64,000 nt of DNA from positions 1 to 64,000 of the forward strand of contig DASQDI010000034.1 in assembly GCA_035634255.1 (NCBI GenBank). The letters run 5' to 3'. The notes beneath the pieces were generated by a model. That model did no database searches and was not told the DNA's origin. It saw only the letters and a program-made list of their open reading frames with translations. Origin of the DNA: DATLMR01 sp035634255. GTDB taxonomy: Bacteria; Acidobacteriota; Blastocatellia; UBA7656. Shown one piece after another: positions 1 to 8,499 of the stretch (positions within the stretch are counted from its first letter, which is position 1; each line of letters begins with the position of its first letter). The translations under genes and the position numbers were made by a program.

Positions 1-118
1 GGCGCGCCTCCCTCTACCCGCCCCTCCGTCCGCGCGCGAATGACAGGCCGCTTTCTTCAGCTAAGGTCCGGCAGCCGAGGTTCAAGATTCGAAGTTTTGG
101 ACTCAGCCTTGGCCTATC

Positions 119-1555
119 TCACCCCGCGAGTTCGCCGACGCGATGGAGTTTCATCGAAAGCGAGATGGTGATGTCGGGCATCTTGCCCGCCATGACGACT
201 ATGCCTTCGCCGCGCTCGGCCAGCTTGTATTCCAATAGGGCGCGGTCCCCGCACTGGAGGAGGTCGTCGGAGCTGGGCGAACATTGTTCGAGCGGGTAGG
301 GCTCGACCCCCCACAGGGAGGCGAGTTGCCGGTAGCTCTTAGTGACGGGCGTGAGGGCTATGATGCGCTGGGTCGGGCGGAGCGCCGCGATGCGCCGGGC
401 CATGTGGCCGCTCTGCGTGATGACCACTATCAGGCGGCAGTTTATCTCTTCGGCGGCGAGCACGGCCGCCTCCGCGACAGCTCGGCCATAGGAGCCGGTG
501 TGCCGCCCGAACAGGGTATTCCTCATCGCGGCCTGCGCGGGCGAGGTCATCGCTTCGGTCGCGCGGATGATCCGGTCCATCATCAACACGGACTCGACCG
601 GGAAGCGGCCGACCGCCGTTTCGCCCGAGAGCATCACGGCGTCCGAGCCGTCGAGCACGGCGTTCGACACGTCCGACGCTTCGGCGCGCGTGGGGCGGGG
701 GTTTTCGATCATAGACTGGAGCATCTGAGTCGCGGTGATGACGGTCTTCCCCTCAAGCAGAGCCTTGCTGATTATCTCCTTCTGGATCACAGGCACGCGC
801 TCGGTCGAAGTCTCCACCGCGAGGTCCCCGCGCGCGACCATCACGCCGTCGGAGGCCTTCAGGATATTGTCGAAGTCCTCGACGGCCTCGGGCTTTTCGA
901 TCTTCGCGATCAGGCGGGCGTTGCCGCCGAACTCGTTTATCAGGTCGCGCGCGCGGGCGCAGTCGGCGGCGCTGCGGACGAAGGACTGCGCGACGAGGTC
1001 TATGTCGTGCCCTATGCCGAACTTCAAATCCGCGATGTCCTTTTCGGTGATGGACGGGATCGATATCTGAGCGCCCGGCAGGTTGATCCCCTTGTGCTCC
1101 CCGAGCGTGCCGCCGTGGATCACGCGCGTGATCACGTCGCTCCCCGTCGTCTCCAGGACCTGAAGCTCGATCTCGCCGTCGCTGATTAGTATCCGGTCGC
1201 CCGAGTTGACCTCACGCGCCAGCAGAGGGTAGTTCGCGAAGACGCGCCCGGCGTCGCCTTCGATCTTTTCGGAGGTTAGCCGGAGCAGAGCGCCTTCCGG
1301 CAGAGGGACCTCCTGCCCCCCGCGCAGCTTGCCCGTGCGAATCTTCGGCCCCGAGAGGTCGAGCATCACGGCCACTGGCTTCTTCAACTCGTCCGAGATC
1401 GCGCGGATGCGGTCGATCACCTTCCCATGATTCTCCCGCTCGCCGTGAGACATGTTGATGCGCGCGACATCCATCCCGGAGAGCATCAACTGGCGCAGAC
1501 GTTCTTCCGACTCCGTCGCGGGGCCGATTGTTACGACTATCTTCGCTCTACGCAT
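119..1555 (-). CDS. pyk: Pyruvate kinase
   Basis: Converts phosphoenolpyruvate and ADP to pyruvate and ATP, the last step of glycolysis, in the cytoplasm. The 478 residues match the usual bacterial length. Seen in order: N-terminal VVTIGPAT, the LDLSGPKIRTG phosphate-binding segment near residues 65-75, the catalytic IAKIEKPEA segment near 216-224, MVARGDL near 239-245, the TATQML signature near 274-279 and SGETAVGRFP near 310-319, then the C-terminal regulatory domain. The start is ATG; no strong Shine-Dalgarno sequence is visible. It lies 116 bases downstream of the GH15 glucoamylase gene on the same strand, so starch or glycogen breakdown and lower glycolysis may be co-expressed (inference). 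Confidence 0.97.
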   Translation of the reverse strand: MRRAKIVVTIGPATESEERLRQLMLSGMDVARINMSHGERENHGKVIDRIRAISDELKKPVAVMLDLSGPKIRTGKLRGGQEVPLPEGALLRLTSEKIEGDAGRVFANYPLLAREVNSGDRILISDGEIELQVLETTGSDVITRVIHGGTLGEHKGINLPGAQISIPSITEKDIADLKFGIGHDIDLVAQSFVRSAADCARARDLINEFGGNARLIAKIEKPEAVEDFDNILKASDGVMVARGDLAVETSTERVPVIQKEIISKALLEGKTVITATQMLQSMIENPRPTRAEASDVSNAVLDGSDAVMLSGETAVGRFPVESVLMMDRIIRATEAMTSPAQAAMRNTLFGRHTGSYGRAVAEAAVLAAEEINCRLIVVITQSGHMARRIAALRPTQRIIALTPVTKSYRQLASLWGVEPYPLEQCSPSSDDLLQCGDRALLEYKLAERGEGIVVMAGKMPDITISLSMKLHRVGELAG

Positions 1556-1671
1556 AAACGGTAATCCGGATTGCGACCGGCTGGCCGGTCAGCAACCCTT
1601 CTTCCCTTCCTCGAATATTTTCGTCCACGGCACCGACGAATCGGGCGATGCGAATGATCAAGGCGGCCCGC

Positions 1672-3744
1672 TCACGGCTCCCGGTGGAAGTCGTCGAGCC
1701 GCGCGGTGGCGGCGTCCGTGTCCGTCCGCGCGTAATCGAAGGCCGGCTGCCCGCACGTGTGGCACAGCTTCAGTGTGCGCGCCTTGTTGAGATACTCCAT
1801 CACGGCAGTCACGAGCTGCGCGTGGCTCCAGGTCAGAGGCGAGACTGAAAGCGGCTCTCCCGTGAAGGGGTGGACCTGCTCGGCCAGGACGCCCGAAGGC
1901 AGGCCGTGTTCTATGGCCCACCGGATCAGCCCCAACGCATTCTTCAACTCGTCCTCATTCCTCGCGAGCGCGATCTCGTACTGGGCCATCCACAGCGTCG
2001 TAACGAACCACGGGTTGCCGGGCACCCTGTCGAAATCGTTCGTCTGGCTGTAGTAAGAGTCCCGCTCGTAGCGCGCGAAGCCCCCGACATCGGTCTTAGC
2101 CCGGAGGTGCTCGCTGATCGCGCGCACGGTCGACTGGACCATCGGGTTCCGCGGGTCGAGCATCCCGAAGTACGGGACGCTGAAGAGGCTGGCGTCGACG
2201 GTCGTGTCGTACTCGAACCGCGCGTGGGCCTGCGCCCTCCCTTCGACCAGCTTCAGGGTCCGCGCGAAGCGGCCGAGCTCCGGCCGGTAGAGGTAAGCGA
2301 CCGCCCCCTGCTTGATGGCGTCGGCGGCGCTCGCGTACTTATCGACGAGGTCGCGCTCCCCGAAGAGGTCGGCGAAGCGCGCGGCGGCCTGAAGCCCCGC
2401 CCACACGGTCGCCACCGTGAAGGTGTGTATGCCGCGCCGCTCCTCCCACAGGTCCCAGCTGGGGAGCGGAAGCCCCGTCTCCCGGTCGCGGTACTCGGAC
2501 ATGAAAGTCGCCGCCCGAGTGATGACGGGCCGGTAAAAGTCCGCGATGAATTCGATGTCGCGGTGCTCGTCGTAGTGCTTCCACAGCCCCCAGATGATGA
2601 GGGCCGTCTCGTCCTCCTGAATGGGGAGCTGCTGCTCCCCGTCCCTGATCCACGCATGCCACGAGCTTCCGAGCGTCCCGTCGGGCGTGTACTTGTGAAG
2701 GAAATAACCGTTCGGGTTTATCAGGTCTTTCGTGAAGGTGTAGAAGCGGCGGGTCAGCTCCGAAAAGCCCGCGATGTCGAGCGCGTACGCCGTGAGCGCC
2801 CCGTCGCGCGGCCACATGTACGAGTAGGTGTCGTGATTGTAATCTTCAACGTCCCCATCGTTGGCGGCGATTATCGCGCCGTTGTCGTCGAGGTTCGTCC
2901 TCATCACGAGCAGGCTTCGCTTGAAGGACTGCACGATCTCCGGGGGCAGGTCGTCGAACAGCATGCCCTCTTTGTTGACCCACGCGCGCCAGTAATCGGC
3001 CGTCCGGTGTATCAGAGACTCGGGCGATTTATTGTGGATCACGGTGCTGAGGGTGAACACGTCGCTGTAAGACTTGCCCGCCCCGATCCAGTAGACGAGC
3101 GACCCTTCGCCGCGCGGGGCGAGGTCTAAAGAGACGCCGATGGTCGAATCGACCGAGCCCTGCGCTATCGGATTCCCCTGAAGCGAGCCGTCTTCGGCGT
3201 CGCGCCAGGTGCCCTCGGCCCCCGCGACATCCTTGTTGCCCGTGGCCCACTGGTCGAAGCCGCGCGAGTCCGTCGTGAGGCACCCGGCTATGAAATAGCG
3301 GTTGCGCTTGTAGTGGATTATCGACGAGGTCTGGGGGTCGAAGTACGCGGTGTCGCCGATCTCCGTCTCGGAGATTCGAAAGTCGTGATGGAAGAAGAGG
3401 CGCACGGCGAGCGGGCGGGCCGTAAGGTTCCGCACCGAGACGCGGCGCAGGTAGACGTTCTCGTAAAAATCGACGGCGTCGTTGCAGACGACCTCGACGC
3501 CGAAGCGGTCCGAGCGCATCGTGACGGAACTGACCAGAGTCTCGTCCAGGTACTTCAACTCCCTCTGCCAGTCGTCGGACGAGAACCACGAGAACGCCCC
3601 GTCGACGGAGATTCCGAAGCGGAAGGGGTGGCCCGAGCTCTGATTCTCGCGGCCCGGGTGGGGGAAGTAGAAGTCGCGTATCCGGTATTTGCGGTCGAAG
3701 GTGACGAGCAACGTGCCGTTGCTCACGGGTATGTCTCTTGGCAT
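1672..3744 (-). CDS. Glycoside hydrolase family 15 (glucoamylase-like)
   Basis: Predicted to release glucose from alpha-glucans or a related alpha-glucoside. The 690-residue protein has an N-terminal beta-sandwich (about 1-260) and an (alpha/alpha)6 catalytic domain. The catalytic domain shows the substrate-binding MWPRDGAL (Asp314), the general-acid region DLWEERRG (Glu434, followed by IHTFT) and the general-base region LAEQVHPFTG (Glu622). No signal peptide is evident, so it is probably cytoplasmic and may act on glycogen or trehalose-type substrates. The last 30 residues carry a Cys-His-Thr-Cys pair (661-664) and an acidic tail not typical of the family. It sits 57 bases downstream of the thioredoxin-like gene and upstream of pyruvate kinase. 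Exact substrate cannot be read from sequence. Confidence 0.93.
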   Translation of the reverse strand: MPRDIPVSNGTLLVTFDRKYRIRDFYFPHPGRENQSSGHPFRFGISVDGAFSWFSSDDWQRELKYLDETLVSSVTMRSDRFGVEVVCNDAVDFYENVYLRRVSVRNLTARPLAVRLFFHHDFRISETEIGDTAYFDPQTSSIIHYKRNRYFIAGCLTTDSRGFDQWATGNKDVAGAEGTWRDAEDGSLQGNPIAQGSVDSTIGVSLDLAPRGEGSLVYWIGAGKSYSDVFTLSTVIHNKSPESLIHRTADYWRAWVNKEGMLFDDLPPEIVQSFKRSLLVMRTNLDDNGAIIAANDGDVEDYNHDTYSYMWPRDGALTAYALDIAGFSELTRRFYTFTKDLINPNGYFLHKYTPDGTLGSSWHAWIRDGEQQLPIQEDETALIIWGLWKHYDEHRDIEFIADFYRPVITRAATFMSEYRDRETGLPLPSWDLWEERRGIHTFTVATVWAGLQAAARFADLFGERDLVDKYASAADAIKQGAVAYLYRPELGRFARTLKLVEGRAQAHARFEYDTTVDASLFSVPYFGMLDPRNPMVQSTVRAISEHLRAKTDVGGFARYERDSYYSQTNDFDRVPGNPWFVTTLWMAQYEIALARNEDELKNALGLIRWAIEHGLPSGVLAEQVHPFTGEPLSVSPLTWSHAQLVTAVMEYLNKARTLKLCHTCGQPAFDYARTDTDAATARLDDFHREP

Positions 3745-3801
3745 GTCCGAAGCCCCGAGTCGGATGACTGCTTCAAGCCCGACAGGCTGGGAAGAGTATT
3801 C

Positions 3802-4440
3802 TTACGAGGCCGCGAGCGCGCGGTTAACGGCCTCGTCGAGCAGGCGCGCATCCGCGGGCGTGTACCCGGACAGATGCAGGATGAGGTGACCGTCGCGGTC
3901 GAACACAAGGGTCTGCGGTATCCTGTCGTCTTCGTGGCCGAGGTAGCTCGTGAAGACGTCGTTGCCGGCCATCCCGACCGTGTAGTTGATGCCGTACTGC
4001 CCTATGAATTTGCGGATGTCGGCGGGCGTAGACCTCCCGTTATCGTCGATGTGAAGGCCGATGACCTCGACCCCGCGCGACCTGTTCTCCGACGCGATGC
4101 GCGCGAGCTGCGGGACCTCTTCGCGGCAGGGCGGGCACCACGTGGCCCAGAAATCGACCACCAGAACCTTCCCCCGGTAATCGGACAACCTGAAGGAGCC
4201 TCCGTCGAGCGCGGGCAGGCTGAAATCCTCGGGGATTCTGATCTCCCCGGAATTCGAGACGGGCGTGCCCGGCAGGGCGACATTCAGGCGGGGGTTGGGC
4301 CCCGAGCCGCCCGAAAATATCATCACCCCGACCGTGGCTATAAGGACGCCCATCACGACCGTGGCGATGATGCGACCGGGAGTCCAGAGCTTATCGCCGC
4401 TTTTCAAATCATCCGCCTTCGCCGCGTTGTCCACGGACAT
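3802..4440 (-). CDS. TlpA/ResA-like membrane-anchored thioredoxin
   Basis: A 212-residue thiol-disulfide oxidoreductase. Residues about 24-45 form one hydrophobic anchor, so the thioredoxin domain (about 65-212) should face the periplasm. The active site is WATWCPPC with Cys102 and Cys105, the classic TlpA/ResA signature, which fits a reducing role in cytochrome c maturation or envelope disulfide exchange. A strong Shine-Dalgarno sequence (GGAGGTGA) ends a few bases before the ATG. It lies 44 bases after yacG and 57 bases before the GH15 gene on the same strand, so the three are likely one transcript. No dedicated cytochrome c maturation genes are nearby, so the physiological partner is unknown. 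Confidence 0.93.
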   Translation of the reverse strand: MSVDNAAKADDLKSGDKLWTPGRIIATVVMGVLIATVGVMIFSGGSGPNPRLNVALPGTPVSNSGEIRIPEDFSLPALDGGSFRLSDYRGKVLVVDFWATWCPPCREEVPQLARIASENRSRGVEVIGLHIDDNGRSTPADIRKFIGQYGINYTVGMAGNDVFTSYLGHEDDRIPQTLVFDRDGHLILHLSGYTPADARLLDEAVNRALAAS

Positions 4441-4484
4441 TGCTCACCTCCGATAACGATCCTGTTAAAATCCCGGACGGGCCG

Positions 4485-4658
4485 TCACTCCTTCCGCTCG
4501 AAAGGCTCCTCCGCGTCTACGTCTTTGAGCGGGACCTCCACCCGGTACTCCTCCGAAGACCACCTCGCAAGGTCTATTATGCGGCACCGCTCGGAGCAGA
4601 ATGGGCGATCCGGGTTGTCTTTCCACTTGGCAGGCTTGCCACAAATCGGACACTTCAT
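4485..4658 (-). CDS. yacG: DNA gyrase inhibitor YacG family zinc ribbon protein
   Basis: A 57-residue protein starting MKCPICGKPAKW. It contains the four-cysteine zinc ribbon: Cys3 and Cys6 (CPIC), then FCSERC with Cys21 and Cys25. The RCRIIDLARW stretch that follows is typical of YacG. In E. coli YacG binds GyrB and inhibits gyrase; in the cell this is a small cytoplasmic regulator. The start is ATG, and the preceding AAGGGG is a weak ribosome site. It is first in a probable yacG-tlpA-GH15-pyk series. The reading frame is short and overlaps longer spurious frames on both strands, so it is easily missed. Confidence 0.9.
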   Translation of the reverse strand: MKCPICGKPAKWKDNPDRPFCSERCRIIDLARWSSEEYRVEVPLKDVDAEEPFERKE

Positions 4659-4850
4659 AACAGTAAGAACCCCTTGATAGCTTTCGTAGAAATAATACTA
4701 CGAAACGCGCCCGACCCGCAGCAAATCGGCAGGCGTGAGAAGCGCCCGCCCTTCTCGGGAGGAACGAGCGGCCCGGTTCGGCGGTCGCCCCTGACAGTGA
4801 AAAGAAGTCTGACGCGGACCGGGTGAAGGCGCACGGATGGCCGGGAGGGC

Positions 4851-5381
4851 TCAGAGGTCGCGCCGCATGCAGACTCGACTTTCCAGAGGCAATCCTATCG
4901 CTGCTTCACGCGCTCTGACCTGCCTGAGCCCCGGCCCCAGTTCTTCTTCCGCGAGCTGGCGGAAACCGAGGCGTTCATAGAAGGGCCGATTCCAGGGGAT
5001 GTCCCGGAAAGTCGACAGAGTCACCGCTTTGTACCCGGCCGCCCGCGCCCACTCGCACACCGCGAGCGTGAGCATCCGCCCGAGCCCGCGCCGTCCGTGC
5101 GACGGGTGCACGTCAAGCTCGTCGAGGTGCGCCGCGCCATCGATCACCTTCGCGACGGCGAACCCCACCGGCTCCCGCCCCCGGCCGCACGCGACCCATA
5201 CGAGGCCCTCGCTCTGCCGCTCGCGCAGAACGTCGATAGACATGGTTTCGAAGTCGATCAGAAAAGAGTAATCGGTGTCGAGGAAGAGGGTCGAGGCGGC
5301 CTGCTCTATCTCCTGAATGAGAGGTAATTCATCAAGGCGTGCGGGCCTTATCTCATAAGATTCTTCCATCACCACACCCAT
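4851..5381 (-). CDS. GNAT family N-acetyltransferase
   Basis: A 176-residue cytoplasmic acetyltransferase of the Gcn5-related fold, transferring acetyl from acetyl-CoA to an unidentified amine. The core runs from YEIRPARLDEL near the N-terminus to the FYERLGFRQL segment near the C-terminus. The acetyl-CoA pyrophosphate loop is HGRRGLGRML (motif A, Q/RxxGxG/A type), preceded by LDELDVHPS. It lies 15 bases upstream of an SDR gene in the same direction. In the predicted product an internal ATG a few codons in is an alternative start. The substrate cannot be inferred. Confidence 0.88.
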   Translation of the reverse strand: MGVVMEESYEIRPARLDELPLIQEIEQAASTLFLDTDYSFLIDFETMSIDVLRERQSEGLVWVACGRGREPVGFAVAKVIDGAAHLDELDVHPSHGRRGLGRMLTLAVCEWARAAGYKAVTLSTFRDIPWNRPFYERLGFRQLAEEELGPGLRQVRAREAAIGLPLESRVCMRRDL

Positions 5382-5396
5382 GCCCGGACGCCGGCC

Positions 5397-6185
5397 TTAC
5401 ACGTCATTCAAAGTCAGCGGCCGCGGGCTCTTTCCATCCACGTCCGTGAAGCCGTACTCCTGCGCCAGAGCCGCGGCGACGACTACCTTTCCACTCTTCT
5501 CCAATATATCGGGGTCGGAGGCCAGGGCCGCGACGGCGCGGCCGATGAATTGTGGAGACTCGGAGTTGCTCAGGTCGAACACGTCGCCCGCCATCAGCAC
5601 GCTCTCCGTGCGCACTAGGCCGGGGTAGAGCGAGACGGCCGCCACGTTGTGTTGGCGAAGCTCGTGCGCCATGTCCGAAGTCAGTTTATCCGTTGCCGCT
5701 TTCGAGACTCCGTAGGCCGTATTGGCTATGTATTTTTGCGCGGCCCAGAAAGAGATGTTGACGATCAGCCCGCTCCTCTGTGCGACCATCATGGGGGCGG
5801 CGAACCGGCTGGCGACATAGAAAGCCCGGACCCCGGCCTGAAACATCGCGTCCCATCGCCAGATGGGTTGCTTCCAGAACGGGTGGGCGAAGGTGAACTC
5901 GCCATTTTCAACCATGTTCTCGTAGCCGCCCCAGACGTTGTTCACCAGAACGTCGAGGCGGCCCTGCTCATCTTCGACGCGCCGGAAGGCGGCCTCGGTC
6001 TGCTCGTCGCTGCGGTGATCGCATTCGATTGCGAAGCCTTTATCCCGGACGTAATCGAGGGCCTTCGCCGTCCGGCCCGTGATGTAGACAGTAGCGCCGG
6101 CCTCCATGAGCCCGAGGGCGACCCCCTTGCCGACTCCGCGACTGGCACCCGTAACGACAGCGACACGTCCGTTCAGGTTTTGCAT
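5397..6185 (-). CDS. SDR family NAD(P)-dependent oxidoreductase (DHRS1-like)
   Basis: A short-chain dehydrogenase/reductase of 262 residues from the ATG chosen here. A TTG 21 bases further upstream (6206) could extend it by seven residues, but GAAGGA lies just before this ATG and the family normally begins right before GRVAVVTG. Seen: the glycine-rich TGASRGVGKG cofactor loop, VNNVWGG in place of the usual NNAG, ISFWA with the catalytic serine position, and AYGVSKAA with the Tyr-x-x-x-Lys pair. The VNNVWGG and long insert after it resemble the DHRS1 branch. Substrate unknown. It is downstream of a GNAT gene and 15 bases before the next one on the same strand. Confidence 0.88.
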   Translation of the reverse strand: MQNLNGRVAVVTGASRGVGKGVALGLMEAGATVYITGRTAKALDYVRDKGFAIECDHRSDEQTEAAFRRVEDEQGRLDVLVNNVWGGYENMVENGEFTFAHPFWKQPIWRWDAMFQAGVRAFYVASRFAAPMMVAQRSGLIVNISFWAAQKYIANTAYGVSKAATDKLTSDMAHELRQHNVAAVSLYPGLVRTESVLMAGDVFDLSNSESPQFIGRAVAALASDPDILEKSGKVVVAAALAQEYGFTDVDGKSPRPLTLNDV

Positions 6186-6235
6186 TATCCTTCGTGCCTC
6201 GCTCAACAGTTGTATTCGATCAAAGCCCGTCCCGA

Positions 6236-6778
6236 CTAACGCCTCCGTCGGGCGCTTCTCCTCATTATCAACGACATGCCGGAGTCGCTCACCACCTCGA
6301 ATCCGAACCGCTCGTACAATCTCAACGCCGGGTTGTCGCCCGACACGCTCAGCGAAATAGCTTTGTACATCCCTTCGGTCTCTCGAAGCAAGCGGGTCAG
6401 TAGAAGAGTCCCCGCGCCTCTGCCCCGGTACCCCGGCAACATGGCTATGCTCAGCTCGGGCGTTTCGTCATCGACGTACCCATAACCGGCCTCCTCTTCG
6501 GGCATCAGCCGCAGCCACACCGCCCCGATGGGGTGCGCCGCCTCCGCAGACACCGCGAGCAGCCCCGTATCACCGGAGCGGCCCCAGCCGCGGACGTACC
6601 GGCCAAGCTCAGGCGTGCTTAATATATCTCGCGGTGGGGGAGGGGCCCCTTCCGGGACGTAGATCGCGTGGTAGAGCATTTCCCACAGGAAAGGCTCGTC
6701 TCCCGGCGAGATCGGCCTAACGGCGCAGCCGAATGGGTCTTGCTCCGTCATAAAGGGCTCCATATTAATAAGGCTCAC
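6236..6778 (-). CDS. GNAT family N-acetyltransferase
   Basis: A 180-residue Gcn5-related acetyltransferase. Motif A is MLPGYRGRGAGTLLL (acetyl-CoA binding), and the C-terminal LRLYERFGFEVV is the conserved family ending. The listed start is GTG; ATG codons at residues 6 and 10 are equally plausible, and the fold begins only at about residue 17 (FGCAVRPI). It precedes the SDR gene by about 50 bases in the same direction. The N-terminal region (LWEMLYHAIYVPEG) is shared with a subgroup of GNATs of unknown substrate. Confidence 0.87.
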   Translation of the reverse strand: MSLINMEPFMTEQDPFGCAVRPISPGDEPFLWEMLYHAIYVPEGAPPPPRDILSTPELGRYVRGWGRSGDTGLLAVSAEAAHPIGAVWLRLMPEEEAGYGYVDDETPELSIAMLPGYRGRGAGTLLLTRLLRETEGMYKAISLSVSGDNPALRLYERFGFEVVSDSGMSLIMRRSARRRR

Positions 6779-6829
6779 TACCTTTATGCTCAGGCCCGAT
6801 AAGTTGTTAGATTCATGCCGCCGGTGTTT

Positions 6830-8422
6830 TCATGAAGCCGACCGAGCCATGGCCGCGTCGGGTTCTTTCATCATCGCGGCGGCCTTCTCCGCGATCATCA
6901 TGACAACCGCGTTGGGGTGGCCCGTGATATGCGTCGGCATGATCGAAGCGTCTACCACTCTCAGACCTTCCACGCCGCACACGCGGAGCCTCTCGTCGAC
7001 GACCGCCATAGAGTCGTTCCCCATCCTGCAAGTCCCGACCGGGTGGTAGAGAGTCTCGGCCGTCCTGCGGATGAAACCGTGTATGGCTTCGTCGCTCTGG
7101 TTCTCGCTTTCGGGCCACACCTCTTTCCCGCGGAAGCCATCGAACGCTTTCGCCTGCGCTATGCGCCGGCATAACTTTACTCCGTCGATCAGAACCTTGC
7201 GGTCGTTTTCGCTCTGGAGGTAATTCGGCTGGATGACCGGCGGCGCGAGCGGGTCGTTCGAGCGCAGTTTTATGTAGCCCCGACTCTCGGGGTGCTGGAT
7301 GATGCACCCTATCCCGAAGCCGTGGCCTTCGGGGTTCGAGAAACCATGATTCATGTAATAAACCGGAGCACATATCAGCTCAAGGTCCGGCCGCCCCGAC
7401 GCCCGCTCGGTCCTGACGAAGGCCCCCGCCTCGGCCACGTTGGAGCTCAGCGGCCCCTTCCTGAAAATCAGGTAGGCCAGAAGATTCTTCAGGCTCTCGG
7501 CGGAAGCCATCGTCACGGGCTTGAGGCATTCGTGCATCACCCCGGACATCAGGTGGTCGATCAGGTTTTGCCCCACGCCGGCCAGGTCGGTTATCGCTTC
7601 GATTCCCAAAGCATTAAGGTGGTCGGCGGGGCCGATGCCTGACAGCATTAATAGCTGCGGGGAGTTTATAGCCCCCCCGCTCAGGATGACCTCGCGGCCC
7701 GCCCGCGCGTCTTCGACCTTGCCGTCGCGGACGTAAGAGACGCCGACGGCGCGCCGTTTATCAAAGAGCACGCGCGTCACCAGAACGTCGGTCAGTACGG
7801 TCAGATTCCCTCGGCCGAGCGCCGGCCTCAGGAACGCGGCCGCCGCGCTCATTCGCCTCCCCCGGTTCTGCGTCAGTTGGAAAAAGCCCGCGCCCTCCTG
7901 GGATTTGCCATTGAAGTCGTCGTTGATCGGGATCTCGTTCTCCGCGCAAGCCCGGAGGAAGGCGCAGGAGATTGGATTCACTGACCGGTGATCGGATACG
8001 GTTAAAGGGCCGCCGACCCCGTGGTATTCGCACTCGCCCCTCTGCTGGTGCTCGGATTTCCTGAAATACGGGAGGAGGTCGGAATAGCCCCAGCCAGAGT
8101 TGCCCGACTCGCGCCAACCGTTGAAGTCACTCCGGTTGCCCCGCGTGTATATCATCACGTTGATGGAGCTGCTGCCGCCCAGGACTTTGCCGCGCGGCCA
8201 GTACAGTTGGCGGTTGTCGAGATTCGCCTGTTCTTCCGTCGAGTAATTCCAATCGAGCGGGCTCTTTAAAAGCTTCGTCCAAGCGGCGGGGATGTGAATC
8301 TCCTTCCTCTTGTCCGGGCCGCCCGCTTCCAGCAGTAACACCTTCGTACCCGCGTCCTCCGTCAACCTGTTAGCCAGAACGCAACCGGCGGAACCCGCCC
8401 CGACGATTATGTAATCGAACAT
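6830..8422 (-). CDS. GMC family FAD-dependent oxidoreductase (choline dehydrogenase-like)
   Basis: A 530-residue flavoprotein oxidising an alcohol (choline, aliphatic or aromatic alcohol) to the aldehyde. The N-terminal FAD site is IVGAGSAGCVLANRL; GMC signature 1 is the WPRGKVLGGSSSIN segment; signature 2 is GGAINSPQLLMLSGIG. The catalytic His region is LYHPVGTCRMG and the second active-site position is GHPNAV near the C-terminus. No betaine aldehyde dehydrogenase or osmotic-stress genes adjoin it, so naming it betA would be unjustified. The ATG start opens directly on the Rossmann strand, which supports the start. Confidence 0.93.
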   Translation of the reverse strand: MFDYIIVGAGSAGCVLANRLTEDAGTKVLLLEAGGPDKRKEIHIPAAWTKLLKSPLDWNYSTEEQANLDNRQLYWPRGKVLGGSSSINVMIYTRGNRSDFNGWRESGNSGWGYSDLLPYFRKSEHQQRGECEYHGVGGPLTVSDHRSVNPISCAFLRACAENEIPINDDFNGKSQEGAGFFQLTQNRGRRMSAAAAFLRPALGRGNLTVLTDVLVTRVLFDKRRAVGVSYVRDGKVEDARAGREVILSGGAINSPQLLMLSGIGPADHLNALGIEAITDLAGVGQNLIDHLMSGVMHECLKPVTMASAESLKNLLAYLIFRKGPLSSNVAEAGAFVRTERASGRPDLELICAPVYYMNHGFSNPEGHGFGIGCIIQHPESRGYIKLRSNDPLAPPVIQPNYLQSENDRKVLIDGVKLCRRIAQAKAFDGFRGKEVWPESENQSDEAIHGFIRRTAETLYHPVGTCRMGNDSMAVVDERLRVCGVEGLRVVDASIMPTHITGHPNAVVMMIAEKAAAMMKEPDAAMARSAS

Positions 8423-8499
8423 GGCTTCCCTCCGGTCCCGCTCGCATTACCCTTCAGGAGCGGGCGGCTGAACTGCTCTGTGGCACCCGGCTCCGGCCG

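Noticed and set aside
284..1189. A 301-codon plus-strand frame opposite pyruvate kinase.
   Set aside because: The minus-strand gene has all pyruvate kinase motifs; the opposite product is Arg/Asp/His-rich with no family features.
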